This document shows positions 51,386 to 60,479 of a DNA stretch of 64,000 bases, piece after piece. Position 1 is the stretch's first letter. The number at the start of each line of letters is the position of its first letter. A program made the translations under genes and the position numbers. Origin of the DNA: Aliiruegeria sabulilitoris (lineage in GTDB: Bacteria; Pseudomonadota; Alphaproteobacteria; Rhodobacterales; Rhodobacteraceae); NCBI RefSeq assembly GCF_001558155.1, contig NZ_LOAS01000009.1:124001-188000 (forward strand), given 5' to 3'. Under the pieces are notes generated by a model. The model had not been told where the DNA came from. It saw only the letters and a program-made list of their open reading frames with translations, and searched no databases.

Positions 51386-51998
51386 CCTCGCCGGCATACC
51401 GGGCAAGCCAGACCGAATGCCTTTCGCAATCGGGATCCTCGGGCACGAAATCCAGTACCGCGAAGCCTGCCGCGCCCAGCAATGCGCGATATTCCTCCGG
51501 GTCGAGGCTCGCGTGATAGACAGGCACCCCCGCAACCGAACCATAGGCGATGCTGGCCGACGGTCCGGAGGTAAACAGGAGCGCCGCACCGGGGCGCGCA
51601 TGATTGGCGAAGATCGGGAACATGCCGCGCTGTGCCTCGGGCGACAGGTGAAAGAAGCTGTCCCACGCGATCAGTCCGTCGAACCTTTGTCCGAGCGCCA
51701 TGCCGCGCATATCACAGTGATGCACCGCCCGTCCGGGCTGGTTGCGGGCAAAGAGGGCGCATTGTGCGGCGGCCCCGTCTACGCCCGTGACGCGCTGTCT
51801 GGCGCGCGCCAGCCAGGTTGCGATCGGCTGCCCCGATCCGCAACCGATATCGAGAATCTCCCGTCCCGGCGCGATCTCCACGAAACGTTGCAACCAGCCC
51901 CGCTCGAACAGGGCTTGCGAGCGTTCTGCGGCCCATTGCGGGCCGACGGCCTCGTAGGTCGCAAGGATTTCTTCGGGAGAGGGGCAATTCTGGCACAT
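51372..51998 (-). CDS. Class I SAM-dependent methyltransferase
   Basis: A 208-aa methyltransferase with SAM motif I in EILDIGCGSGQPIATWLA, followed by VTGVDGAAAQ and the post-I region RAVHHCDMRGMALGQRFDGL. The end (HSVWLARY) is typical of small-molecule methyltransferases. The frame is open far upstream into the shadow of PBP1A; the ATG giving MCQNCPSPEEILATYEAVG is the plausible start. The substrate is unknown. Confidence 0.88.
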   Translation of the reverse strand: MCQNCPSPEEILATYEAVGPQWAAERSQALFERGWLQRFVEIAPGREILDIGCGSGQPIATWLARARQRVTGVDGAAAQCALFARNQPGRAVHHCDMRGMALGQRFDGLIAWDSFFHLSPEAQRGMFPIFANHARPGAALLFTSGPSASIAYGSVAGVPVYHASLDPEEYRALLGAAGFAVLDFVPEDPDCERHSVWLARYAGEATDV

Positions 51999-52223
51999 AC
52001 TGGGATCGAGCCATCGCAGGCGGAAAAATGCAAGTTTTCGCAGAAAACGTCCAAGGATTGCCTGTTGGTGGACGTCCGAAGGGACAGTGCAGGGCAAAAC
52101 CTGCCGGGAATACGCAAATGTGATCGCCTCCGCCGGCGGCAGGTCGCGCATTCTCGTGACGGATGGTTTTGACCGCCCCCCATGCCTTGCGTATAACCGC
52201 GCCAGCCAAAGACAGGACATTGC

Positions 52224-54740
52224 ATGCTCCGTGCCATCCTTCGCTTCTTCGGAGGCATCTTCACATTGATCGTTACCGGCATGCTTTTCGTGGCATTGAT
52301 CGCCGGTGGCGTGATCTGGATGTACAGCCGGGATCTGCCCGATCACGAGGATCTTGCGCGCTACACGCCCAAGACGATCAGCCGGGTCTATAACGTCGAT
52401 GGCAGCATCATCGACGAATTCGCACTGGAGCGGCGTCTCTTCGTGCCGGCGGAGGATGTTCCGGACCTGGTGAAACAGGCCTTCATCTCGGCCGAAGACA
52501 AGAATTTCTACGAGCACAAGGGCTATGACCTGATGGGCATCGCCTCCGCCGCTTTCGATGCGGCGCAGGGCGGGCGTCTGCGGGGTGCCTCGACCATCAC
52601 CCAGCAGGTGATGAAAAACTTCCTGCTCTCCTCGGACCGCTCCATCGAGCGCAAGATGAAGGAGATCATCCTCGCGGCACGGGTCGAGCAAGCGCTGGAC
52701 AAGGAGAAGATCCTCGAGTTGTACCTCAACGAGATCTTCCTCGGCCAGAACTCCTACGGCGTGGCCGCTGCCGCGCAGACCTATTTCAACAAGAATCTCA
52801 CCGATCTGGAGCCGCATGAGGCCGCCTATCTGGCAGCCCTGCCGAAGGCACCGTCGAACTACCACCCGGTGCGCGAGAAGCAAGAGGCCACCAACCGCCG
52901 AAACTACGTGCTCCGCGAGATGTACCAGAACGGCTATCTCGACCGGGACTCTTATGAATCCGAACGCGAGATGCCTCTGCGCTCGGTGCAGAATGGCGAT
53001 TTCGACTCCTTCCGTAACGCCCTGCCGCCGCGCGATTACTTCACCGACGAGATCCGCCGACAACTTTCCGGCGATTTCGGCACGGACGAATTCCTAGGCG
53101 GCGGTCTGGCGATCCGGGCCACCGTCGATCCCGAGTTGCAGATCGAGGCGACCGCGTCGCTGCGCAAGGCGTTGGAAGATTATGATCGCAGCCGTGGCCG
53201 TTGGCGGGGCAGTGGCAAGACGGTTCCGACCGAAACCCTTGGTGATGAGACGCTCTGGCGCGCCGCGCTCTCGGATGTGAATATCGCCCGCGATATCGAA
53301 CTGGAGGGCCAGTGGTACCCAGCCGTCGTTCTCAAGGTGGCCGAACAATCGCTGACACTTGGTGCCGAGACCGTGGAAGGCTCGATCAGTGTTCCACGCG
53401 AGGATATCAAATGGATCCAGGGCAATTTCTTCGATAATTTCGAGCCCGGAGACGTGGTCCATGTCCGCCAGATGACCAAGGACGGCGAATTCCTGCGATG
53501 GACGCTTCGCCAGGAACCGGAAGTGCAGGGCGCCTTCGTGGCGATGGATGTCCACACGGGCCGCGTTCTGGCCATGCAGGGCGGCTTCTCCTACCAGAGC
53601 TCGGAGCTGAACCGCGCCACGCAGGCAACGCGCCAACCGGGCTCCTCCTTCAAGCCCTTCGTCTATGCCGCAGCCCTCGATTCCGGCTACACGCCGGCCA
53701 CGATCGTCGTCGACGCGCCGATCGAGATCAACACGCCGCAGGGCGTCTGGCGGCCCAAGAACGCCTCGAACAAATTCTATGGGCCAACGCCGCTCAGAAC
53801 CGGCATCGAACGCTCGCGGAACCTGATGACGATCCGCCTCGCGCAGGAGATCGGCATGGACACCGTTGCCCGCTACGCGGAAGATTTCGGTGTCTATGAC
53901 CATCTTGGCCGCTACCTGGCCAATGCGCTCGGAAGCCAGGAAACGACGCTCTACAAGATGGTCTCGGCCTATTCGATGTTCGCCAATGGCGGTGAGCGGC
54001 TGGAGCCGACGCTGGTGGACCGGGTGCAGGACCGCTGGGGCTCGACCGTCTACCGACAGGACCGGCGCATCTGCCCCGATTGCGAGTATGCCGCACTGGA
54101 GCCGGGCATGTCGCCTCGCATCATCTCGCAGCGCAAACAGGCCATCGACGCGGTCACCGCATACCAGCTCACCTCGATGATGCGCGGCGTTGTGGAACGC
54201 GGCACCGCGGCGCGCACGGTTGGCGCGGCGGGGCTGGGTGTGCCCGTGGCCGGCAAGACCGGTACGACCAACGACGCCAAGGATGTCTGGTTCATCGGCT
54301 TCACCTCCAACATCGCGGCCGGCTGCTATATCGGCTACGACCAGCCCCGCTCGCTCGGCCGGGGCGCCTCGGGTGGCGGCATGTGCGGGCCGGTCTTCTC
54401 GCGCTTCATGAAGGAGGCGATCGCCAAATATGGCGGCGGCCCGTTCGAGGTTCCCCCGGGAGGCTTCTTCGTGAAGATCGACCGTTTCTCCGGCGCGCGC
54501 CTGCCCGACGATGCCGAGGGCGATTACGTGGTCGCGGAATATTTCCGCGAGGGCGAGGATCCGATCTTCGGTCTGGCCGCTGCCATCGACGGCGGCTTCG
54601 TCATGGGGTCCAACGTGCCGATGTTCTCCCGCGGTGAAGGCGATGACGAGAGCAGGACGGTAACCACCTCCACGGGCAAGAAGGTGGAGATCGCGCCCAA
54701 GGCAAGCTTCGGCTCGCTCAGCTCGGGCGGCCTCTACTGA
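52224..54740 (+). CDS. mrcA: Penicillin-binding protein 1A (class A)
   Basis: An 838-aa bifunctional peptidoglycan synthase. An N-terminal TM helix (ILRFFGGIFTLIVTGMLFVA) is followed by the GT51 glycosyltransferase domain (FISAEDKNFYEHKGYD with catalytic Glu; RGASTITQQVMKNFLL). An OB-like insert and the transpeptidase domain follow, with SxxK in RQPGSSFKPFVYAAAL, SxN in GIERSRNLMTIRLA and KTG in VAGKTGTTNDAKDVWF. It polymerises and cross-links the wall in elongation. The length fits. Confidence 0.96.
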   Translation: MLRAILRFFGGIFTLIVTGMLFVALIAGGVIWMYSRDLPDHEDLARYTPKTISRVYNVDGSIIDEFALERRLFVPAEDVPDLVKQAFISAEDKNFYEHKGYDLMGIASAAFDAAQGGRLRGASTITQQVMKNFLLSSDRSIERKMKEIILAARVEQALDKEKILELYLNEIFLGQNSYGVAAAAQTYFNKNLTDLEPHEAAYLAALPKAPSNYHPVREKQEATNRRNYVLREMYQNGYLDRDSYESEREMPLRSVQNGDFDSFRNALPPRDYFTDEIRRQLSGDFGTDEFLGGGLAIRATVDPELQIEATASLRKALEDYDRSRGRWRGSGKTVPTETLGDETLWRAALSDVNIARDIELEGQWYPAVVLKVAEQSLTLGAETVEGSISVPREDIKWIQGNFFDNFEPGDVVHVRQMTKDGEFLRWTLRQEPEVQGAFVAMDVHTGRVLAMQGGFSYQSSELNRATQATRQPGSSFKPFVYAAALDSGYTPATIVVDAPIEINTPQGVWRPKNASNKFYGPTPLRTGIERSRNLMTIRLAQEIGMDTVARYAEDFGVYDHLGRYLANALGSQETTLYKMVSAYSMFANGGERLEPTLVDRVQDRWGSTVYRQDRRICPDCEYAALEPGMSPRIISQRKQAIDAVTAYQLTSMMRGVVERGTAARTVGAAGLGVPVAGKTGTTNDAKDVWFIGFTSNIAAGCYIGYDQPRSLGRGASGGGMCGPVFSRFMKEAIAKYGGGPFEVPPGGFFVKIDRFSGARLPDDAEGDYVVAEYFREGEDPIFGLAAAIDGGFVMGSNVPMFSRGEGDDESRTVTTSTGKKVEIAPKASFGSLSSGGLY

Positions 54741-54747
54741 TCCCGCG

Positions 54748-54772
54748 CCGCGCAGCGGCGCCACCGCCGTAC
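54748..54772 (+). repeat. 3' UTR hairpin element, copy 2
   Basis: GCCGC-GCA-GCGGC followed by GCCACCGCCG begins eight bases after the PBP1A stop. Relative to copy 1, an A-T pair in the stem has become G-C, keeping the pairing, while the flank GGCGCCACCGCCG is identical. Confidence 0.5.
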
Positions 54773-54896
54773 GAGCTCCGCTCGACGGCAATCCCCCGCT
54801 GCGGTTCCAGGCAGAATTGTCATGCCAAACCGGGGCGTTTGCTTGCCCCGGATGCGGCGCCACGCTAAGACGCAGATCTCATTCAGGAGAACGACG

Positions 54897-56024
54897 ATGC
54901 GTGCCGAGACCCAGAATACCGTTGAAGCGATCCGCAAATCTCTTGCGCTGCTGGGGCAGCGGCTGGGATTGGAGACCGCCGATTACCGGCTGGAGGAATT
55001 CAACGCGCGTGTCGAGGATCCGACGCTCTGGGACGATCCGGCCGCTGCGCAGAAGCTGATGCGGGAGCGGCAGGTGCTGGTGGATTCCATTGCCACCTAC
55101 AAGGGCATCGCGCAGGAGCTTGAGGACAATATCGAGCTGATCGAACTGGGCGAGATGGAAGAGGATGCCGAGGTCGTCTCCGAGGCCGAGGCCGCGCTCA
55201 AGGCACTGGCCGGGAAGGCCGCCGAGAAGGAGATCGAAGCGCTATTGGATGGCGAGGCGGACGGCAACGACACTTTCCTCGAGATCAACTCCGGGGCCGG
55301 GGGCACGGAGAGCTGTGACTGGGCCGCCATGCTGGCGCGGATGTATGTCCGCTGGGCGGAGAAGAAGGGCTACAAGGTCGAGCTGCAATCGGAGAGTGCC
55401 GGCGAAGAGGCCGGAATCAAATCCGCCGCCTACAAGATTACCGGCCCCAACGCCTATGGCTGGCTGAAATCGGAAAGCGGCGTGCACCGGCTGGTGCGGA
55501 TCTCGCCCTATGACAGCTCCGCGCGGCGTCATACCTCCTTCAGCTCGGTCTGGGTCTACCCGGTGGTCGATGACAATATCGAGATCGAGGTGAACCCCGC
55601 CGATATCCGCCTGGACACCTACCGCTCCTCCGGGGCCGGTGGTCAGCACGTCAACACCACGGACTCGGCGGTGCGGATCACCCACCTGCCGACCGGGATC
55701 GTCGTGACCAGTTCGGAGAAATCCCAGCACCAGAACCGCGACATCGCGATGAAGGCGCTGAAATCCCGGCTCTACCAGATGGAACTGGACAAGCGGAACG
55801 CGGCCATCAACGAGGCGCACGCCGCCAAGGGCGAGGCCGGCTGGGGCAACCAGATCCGCTCCTATGTGCTGCAGCCCTACCAGATGGTGAAGGATCTGCG
55901 GACCAATTACGAGACCTCCGACACGTCGGGCGTACTCGACGGTGACCTCGACGGTTTTATGGCCGCAACACTCGCCATGGACGTGGCCGGCAAGAGCCGC
56001 TCCGAGGCGCAGGCCGAAGACTGA
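54897..56024 (+). CDS. prfB: Peptide chain release factor 2
   Basis: A 375-aa translation termination factor that reads UGA and UAA. It has the GGQ loop in [19 protein letters not shown], which drives peptidyl-tRNA hydrolysis, and [13 protein letters not shown] where Escherichia coli RF2 has the stop-codon-reading tripeptide SPF. The frame is continuous from the ATG after AGGAGAACG; there is no programmed +1 frameshift as in many bacteria. The N-terminal coiled-coil domain is intact. Confidence 0.96.
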   Translation: MRAETQNTVEAIRKSLALLGQRLGLETADYRLEEFNARVEDPTLWDDPAAAQKLMRERQVLVDSIATYKGIAQELEDNIELIELGEMEEDAEVVSEAEAALKALAGKAAEKEIEALLDGEADGNDTFLEINSGAGGTESCDWAAMLARMYVRWAEKKGYKVELQSESAGEEAGIKSAAYKITGPNAYGWLKSESGVHRLVRISPYDSSARRHTSFSSVWVYPVVDDNIEIEVNPADIRLDTYRSSGAGGQHVNTTDSAVRITHLPTGIVVTSSEKSQHQNRDIAMKALKSRLYQMELDKRNAAINEAHAAKGEAGWGNQIRSYVLQPYQMVKDLRTNYETSDTSGVLDGDLDGFMAATLAMDVAGKSRSEAQAED

Positions 56025-56137
56025 CCCCCGCGAACCCCGCGCGGCTGATGCAGACGTGATGCCCCGGACCATGGCTTGGGGCCGGAGCCTGCAGTAGCAT
56101 CGCTGCCTGTTCGACCGGTTTGCGAAGGCATGCGCGC

Positions 56138-56998
56138 ATGAGGCTCTTTGTTCTGACATCACTGACGATGGTGGCCTTCGCCGCCAACTCGGTGCTGAAC
56201 CGTCTCGCGTTGGCAGACGGCGCCATCGGACCGGCCGGGTTTGCTGCGATCCGTGTCGGCGCGGGCGCGACGGTCCTGCTGATTTTGCTGGCGTTGCGTG
56301 ATCGGGGCGTGCCACGGCTGCCGCGCCCCGCTATTCCCGCCGTGGTCGGGCTTGCGGCCTATATGCTCGGCTTCTCCTTCGCCTATGTCTCCATGGATGC
56401 CGGTCTTGGGGCGTTGATCCTGTTCGGGGGCGTACAGGTGACGATGTTCCTCGGGGCGCTGCGCGAGGGCGAGCGGCCCCCCATGGCCCGCTGGGCTGGA
56501 GCGGCGATGGCGCTGGCCGGTCTCGCTGTCCTGAACTGGCCGGGGGGAGCGGGCGCTCCGCTGCCGCTGGCGGTGCTGTTGATGAGCGCTGCGGCGGTGG
56601 GCTGGGGCGTCTACTCGCTGCTTGGCCGAAAGGTGCGCGATCCCTTGCACGAGACTACATGGAATTTCGTCTATTGCCTGCCCATCGTCCTGTTGGTGCT
56701 GGCACTCTCTCCGGGAAACATGCCGCGCAGCGAGGGCGTCCTCCTCGCGCTCCTCTCCGGCGGGGTTACATCGGCCCTGGGCTACGCCCTTTGGTACATG
56801 CTCCTGCCGCAACTTGGCGCCACGCGCGGCGCGCTCGCGCAGCTCTCGGCACCGGTGCTGGCGCTGGCAATGGGCGCGGTGTTTCTCGGCGAGGCGATCA
56901 CCAGCACGGCCATGCTGGCTGCGGCGCTGATCCTTGGAGGCGTTGCGACAGGTCTCATGCCCTCGGTGTGGGCAAGGCGCAAGGCGCCAGGCAACTAG
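56138..56998 (+). CDS. DMT-superfamily (EamA) transporter
   Basis: A 286-aa inner-membrane protein of ten helices with two EamA repeats: MVAFAANSVLNRLALADGAI and PAGFAAIRVGAGATVLLILLA-type segments first, then SAAAVGWGVYSLLGRKVRD and TRGALAQLSAPVLALAMGAV. The ATG giving MRLFVLTSLTM is used. It probably exports a metabolite; the substrate is unknown. Confidence 0.87.
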   Translation: MRLFVLTSLTMVAFAANSVLNRLALADGAIGPAGFAAIRVGAGATVLLILLALRDRGVPRLPRPAIPAVVGLAAYMLGFSFAYVSMDAGLGALILFGGVQVTMFLGALREGERPPMARWAGAAMALAGLAVLNWPGGAGAPLPLAVLLMSAAAVGWGVYSLLGRKVRDPLHETTWNFVYCLPIVLLVLALSPGNMPRSEGVLLALLSGGVTSALGYALWYMLLPQLGATRGALAQLSAPVLALAMGAVFLGEAITSTAMLAAALILGGVATGLMPSVWARRKAPGN

Positions 56999-57002
56999 GC
57001 AG

Positions 57003-57024
57003 ATCCGGGCCGGACGGCCCGGAT
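57003..57024. terminator. Bidirectional terminator between EamA gene and cysK
   Basis: ATCCGGGCC and GGCCCGGAT form a perfect 9-bp stem closed by the tetraloop GGAC, in the 51-bp gap between two convergent genes. No T run follows, so strength is uncertain. Confidence 0.6.
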
Positions 57025-57049
57025 GCGGTTTCGGATCTCTCTGTCGGGC

Positions 57050-58111
57050 CTAGACCGAGGCCGCAATCTCCATTTCCTCCTCGGTCATCTCCTCCGCGAT
57101 CCCCTCGAAGAGCGGCGTCGAGAGGTAGCGTTCGCCGGTATCGGGCAAAATGCACAGGATGACGGAGCCGGGTTCGGCCGTCTCGGCGGTCTTGATCGCA
57201 GCGGCGAATGTTGCGCCGGCGGAGATGCCGCAAAAGATGCCCTCCTGCGCCGCGAGCTTGCGCGCCCAGGCGATGCCGTCCGCGCCCGGGACGGGGAGCA
57301 ACGCATCATAAAAACCGGAATCGACGGCCTCCTGCAAAACGAAGGGGATGAAATCCGGCGTCCAGCCCTGGATCGGATGCGCCTCGAAGGCCGGATGCTT
57401 GTGCGCCGGCGCGCCATCCTCCCGGCGCCCCTGTGTTTCGCCCGAGGCCAGCAGTTGCGCATTGGCGGGCTCTGCCACCACGATCTTCGTCCCGGGGCGT
57501 TCCTTGCGGAGCACTCGGGCGAGGCCAGTGAGCGTGCCGCCGGTGCCATAGCCCGTCACGAGGTAGTCGAGCCGCTCGCCGTCGAAATCGGCCAGGATCT
57601 CGCGCGCTGTGGTCGTCTCGTGAATATCGGCATTGGCGGCGGTTTCGAACTGGTGGGCGAGGAACCAACTGTTTTTTTTGGCCAGGGCTTCGGCCTTGCG
57701 CAGCATACCAACGGCCCCTTCGGCCTTGGGGGTCAGCACCACCTTGGCACCGAACATGCGCATCAGGCGACGTCGCTCGACCGAGAAACCGTCATGCATG
57801 GTGATGACGAGCGGATAACCCTTCTGGGCACAGACCATGGCCAGCCCGATCCCGGTATTTCCGCTGGTGGCCTCGACCACCGTTTGTCCGGGCCGCAGCG
57901 TGCCGGCGCGCTCCGCGGCCTCGATGATATTCACGGCCAGCCGGTCCTTGACCGAGCCGCCGGGATTGAAAGCTTCGGCCTTCACGTAGAGAGTGACATG
58001 CTCGGGGGCGAGGCGGTTGATCCGGATCGCCGGCGTGTCGCCGATCGTGTCCAGCACATTGTCGTAGCGCTGGCCGCGACCTTCGGTCTGGCGGGTGCCG
58101 TGTTCAGCCAT
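57050..58111 (-). CDS. cysK: Cysteine synthase A (O-acetylserine sulfhydrylase)
   Basis: A 353-aa PLP enzyme that makes cysteine from O-acetylserine and sulfide. The PLP Lys lies in AFNPGGSVKDRLAVNIIEAA, the substrate loop in VEATSGNTGIGLAMVCA, the phosphate cup in GYGTGGTLTGLARVL, and IFCGISAGATFAA near the end. About 30-40 residues longer than the shortest CysK proteins: it has an extra N-terminal stretch and a C-terminal acidic tail (EEMTEEEMEIAASV). The ATG giving MAEHGTRQTEG is used; the open frame upstream lacks family features. Confidence 0.92.
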   Translation of the reverse strand: MAEHGTRQTEGRGQRYDNVLDTIGDTPAIRINRLAPEHVTLYVKAEAFNPGGSVKDRLAVNIIEAAERAGTLRPGQTVVEATSGNTGIGLAMVCAQKGYPLVITMHDGFSVERRRLMRMFGAKVVLTPKAEGAVGMLRKAEALAKKNSWFLAHQFETAANADIHETTTAREILADFDGERLDYLVTGYGTGGTLTGLARVLRKERPGTKIVVAEPANAQLLASGETQGRREDGAPAHKHPAFEAHPIQGWTPDFIPFVLQEAVDSGFYDALLPVPGADGIAWARKLAAQEGIFCGISAGATFAAAIKTAETAEPGSVILCILPDTGERYLSTPLFEGIAEEMTEEEMEIAASV

Positions 58112-58375
58112 CTGGGACTCCTGTTCTCGTGTCTGGCGCGGGTCTAGCATGACGAACCTGAGCCGGCGAGTGCAGCGGGCGGGCGGAACATCCCGCTCCG
58201 CGCGATGTTCGAGAACCTCCATCCGCAGGCGCCTCACCGGAGTGGTCGAATTTCGCGCAATCCGACGCGGTGGCGGGAAATCTGTCCTAAGGGCAAAAAA
58301 AAGCGTGCATCTGTCGCGAACTACGGCATTCTGGCTGCCATTGTTTGCCAGTAGCCGGGAGGGGAGGCCCGACAC

Positions 58376-59167
58376 ATGACAGACACGACCGAGATCCAGG
58401 CGTCACCGCGTCCGGATATCGCGGAACTTGACCGCTCCGATATTCTCTACGCCCTGGATATGGGATGGAAGGATTTCCGCAAGGCGCCGATGTTCGGCAT
58501 CGTCTTCAGCGGCGTCTATGTGCTTGGCGGCTGGATCCTGTTCTTCGTGTCCGGCGGTTTCGTCTCGCAGACGATGATCCTGGCGCTTGGCTTTCCGCTG
58601 CTGGCGCCCTTTGCCGCCGTGGGTCTCTACGAGACAAGCCGGCGGATCGAGCTGGGAAAACCGCTCGATCTCTACCAGATCTTCGGTGTCATCTGGAAAG
58701 AGAAGGATCGGCAGATCCCCTGGGTGGGTGCGATCATCGTCTTCTATTTCCTATTTTATTCCTTCCTCGCCCACATGATTTTCGCACTTTTCATGGGGCT
58801 CTCGGTGATGACCAATGTTACCTCCTCGCTCGATGTGTTCCTGACCTCGAACGGGCTCACGATGATCGCGGTCGAGTTGCTCGTGGGCGGTGTGCTGGCC
58901 TTCATCCTGTTCGGGCTGACGGCGTTTTCGCTGCCGCTTCTGGTCGACAAGGAGATCGACTTCATGACGGCGATGCTGCTCAGCTTCGAGGCCGTGCGGG
59001 AGAATATCGGCGTGATGTTCCTCTGGGCGATCATCATCGCGGTCTATGTGGTGTTGGCGATGATCCCGTTGTTCCTTGGGCTGTTCATCGCGCTGCCGGT
59101 GCTGGGCCACGCGACCTGGCATCTTTATCGCCGGGCGCTCATCCACCCGGGTGACGGGACCAGCTAG
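58376..59167 (+). CDS. DUF2189 integral membrane protein
   Basis: A 263-aa inner-membrane protein of the DUF2189 family with about six helices (FGIVFSGVYVLGGWILFFVS; LALGFPLLAPFAAVGLYETS; WVGAIIVFYFLFYSFLAHMI; GGVLAFILFGLTAFSLPLLV). The family motif GWKDFRKAPMFGIVF and the GLYETSRRIELG region are clear. GGGAGGGGAGG precedes the ATG. Function unknown; homologues are sometimes annotated as cytochrome oxidase subunit I-related without evidence. Confidence 0.9.
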   Translation: MTDTTEIQASPRPDIAELDRSDILYALDMGWKDFRKAPMFGIVFSGVYVLGGWILFFVSGGFVSQTMILALGFPLLAPFAAVGLYETSRRIELGKPLDLYQIFGVIWKEKDRQIPWVGAIIVFYFLFYSFLAHMIFALFMGLSVMTNVTSSLDVFLTSNGLTMIAVELLVGGVLAFILFGLTAFSLPLLVDKEIDFMTAMLLSFEAVRENIGVMFLWAIIIAVYVVLAMIPLFLGLFIALPVLGHATWHLYRRALIHPGDGTS

Positions 59168-59562
59168 AGCGGAAGATTCGCCACCCCGAGACGGCCCTTG
59201 GCTTCCTCCATCTCGGTGACGACATGCACCTTGAGCGGGCTGGTGTCGTCATCAGCGATATTCTGGAACATGCGGGCCATCCCGAAGGCAAGCTCGTTGC
59301 CCGCGACGAGGAAAAGCGTCTTTCTTACCCCGGAACCCTCCTGAAGGGTCTGGAGTTGACGTGTGTGACCGAGCAATTGCGGAAAGTCGATTTCCGTTTC
59401 CGTGGCGTCGCGAAGGTCCACGATCTCGTTCAGGCCGGCATGGTATTCGGGGTTGGCAAGTGTGCGCATCATCTCCGCCTGGATGTCCGACATTCGAACG
59501 ATCCCGGAAAACCGGTGAAACACGAGACCGTGTTCGCAATAGATACGTGATTCAACTGGCAT
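59164..59562 (-). CDS. SpoIIAA/STAS-like hypothetical protein
   Basis: A 132-aa cytoplasmic protein. It resembles the STAS/SpoIIAA-like fold: beta strand RIYCEHGLVFHRFSGIVRMS, a helix, NEIVDLRDATETEIDFPQLL, and a strand with TLFLVAGNELAFGMARMFQN. Proteins of this type often bind lipids or act in regulation, but no family assignment is certain. The gene overlaps the DUF2189 gene by four bases at their 3' ends (convergent). GGAGACGCGCC precedes the ATG. Confidence 0.75.
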   Translation of the reverse strand: MPVESRIYCEHGLVFHRFSGIVRMSDIQAEMMRTLANPEYHAGLNEIVDLRDATETEIDFPQLLGHTRQLQTLQEGSGVRKTLFLVAGNELAFGMARMFQNIADDDTSPLKVHVVTEMEEAKGRLGVANLPL

Positions 59563-59922
59563 GGCGCGTCTCCAGGCACATCTCCCGGCTGGAGAACAAT
59601 GCGCCCATGTTCCCGGCCAGATCAATCGCTCATGTTCTTTTTGTTACGGAGGTGTCGCCCAATCGCGATAGCATTGGGTTCGGGTCGAGATGCCTGCCTA
59701 GGGGTGTTGGGCTTGTTTTGCCGTGCGATCGGGGGCTTTTTCCGCCGCGTGCCTGTGAACGCTCCCCTCAAGGATATTTCGGGAAATAGGAAGGGCTGCG
59801 CGTTTGTGCCTCATCTTTCTCCAAATGCGTCCGCCGGAGGCACGCTACGCAGGATCGTTCGGGCTTCCGCCTGCGGGAATTGTGAATTCCGTATTCCTGG
59901 AGAATTCTGCCCTGCATGAATG
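59563..59922. other. Intergenic region with repeat, no gene
   Basis: No gene is supported here. It contains the inverted second copy of the GAAAGATGA-type intergenic repeat (59812-59861) and, at its right edge, the terminator of the bactofilin operon. Confidence 0.55.
59812..59861 (-). repeat. Intergenic repeat (CCTCCG/GAAAGATGA type), copy 2
   Basis: On the minus strand it runs from GAACGATCCTGCGTAG to GAGAAAGATGA and matches copy 1 (near 19032-19081) at 42 of 50 bases. The two copies lie about 41 kb apart in opposite orientation, both between convergent or 3'-facing genes. Confidence 0.6.
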
Positions 59923-59951
59923 AAAACGGACGACACGCTGCCGTGCCGTCC
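59923..59951 (-). terminator. Rho-independent terminator of the M23/bactofilin operon
   Basis: On the minus strand GGACGGCACG and CGTGTCGTCC form a 10-bp stem (one G-U pair) with loop GCAG, followed by GTTTTC. A second short stem (ATCCGGAA/TTCCGGAT) covers the bactofilin stop codon. Confidence 0.7.
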
Positions 59952-59984
59952 GCAACAATTCTGTCATCCGGAACAGGTTCCGGA

Positions 59985-60479
59985 TTATTCTTCGGGCTTG
60001 GCTGCCGGTTTCACGGGTGTGCGGTTGGAGGTGCCGCTGAGCGGGTCGTCCTGACGCTGCACGGAGCCTTCGAAATGGGCACCGCTCTCGATGGCGATTG
60101 TCTTGTGGATTATGTCGCCTTCGACCTTGGCGGTCGAGGTCAGGCGCACCTTGAGGCCGCGTACGCGGCCGGCGATATGGCCGTTGATGACCACGTCATC
60201 GGCGACGCATTCGCCGCGAATGGTCGCGTTCTCGCCAATGGTCAGCAGATGGGCACGGATGTCGCCTTCGACCGTGCCTTCCACCTGGATGTCCCCGGTT
60301 GTCTTGAGGTTGCCCACGACCGTCAGGTCGGAGGACAGAACCGATGCCGGAGGCTTGGCTTTGGGCGCGGGCTTGCTGTCGAGGCCGGGCATTGCCGGCT
60401 TCTTGGCTGCCTCGGGCGCCTTGGAGGTTTCGGGTTCCTTTGCCGGGCCGGGCTCGTTGATTCGGCTCTTAGAAAACAT
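59985..60479 (-). CDS. Bactofilin
   Basis: A 164-aa polymer-forming cytoskeletal protein. A Pro/Lys/Ala-rich N-terminal tail is followed by the beta-helical bactofilin domain (about 45-145): LSSDLTVVGNLKTTGDIQVE, IRAHLLTIGENATIRGECVA, VVINGHIAGRVRGLKVRLTS and GDIIHKTIAIESGAHFEGSV. Bactofilins position peptidoglycan enzymes. Its start overlaps the M23 peptidase stop by 11 bases, so the two are translationally coupled and likely partners. Confidence 0.94.
   Translation of the reverse strand: MFSKSRINEPGPAKEPETSKAPEAAKKPAMPGLDSKPAPKAKPPASVLSSDLTVVGNLKTTGDIQVEGTVEGDIRAHLLTIGENATIRGECVADDVVINGHIAGRVRGLKVRLTSTAKVEGDIIHKTIAIESGAHFEGSVQRQDDPLSGTSNRTPVKPAAKPEE

Noticed and set aside
51372-53063. A 563-aa minus-strand open frame running from the methyltransferase gene through the start of PBP1A
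   Set aside because: Only the first-window third (to 51998) encodes a methyltransferase. The upstream part is antisense to the PBP1A glycosyltransferase domain, has low-complexity shadow composition and no ribosome site.
54822-54899. Upstream start and programmed frameshift for prfB
   Set aside because: The frame is open further upstream, but the ATG after AGGAGAACG gives the normal RF2 N-terminus, and no in-frame UGA with a slippery CUU site is present.
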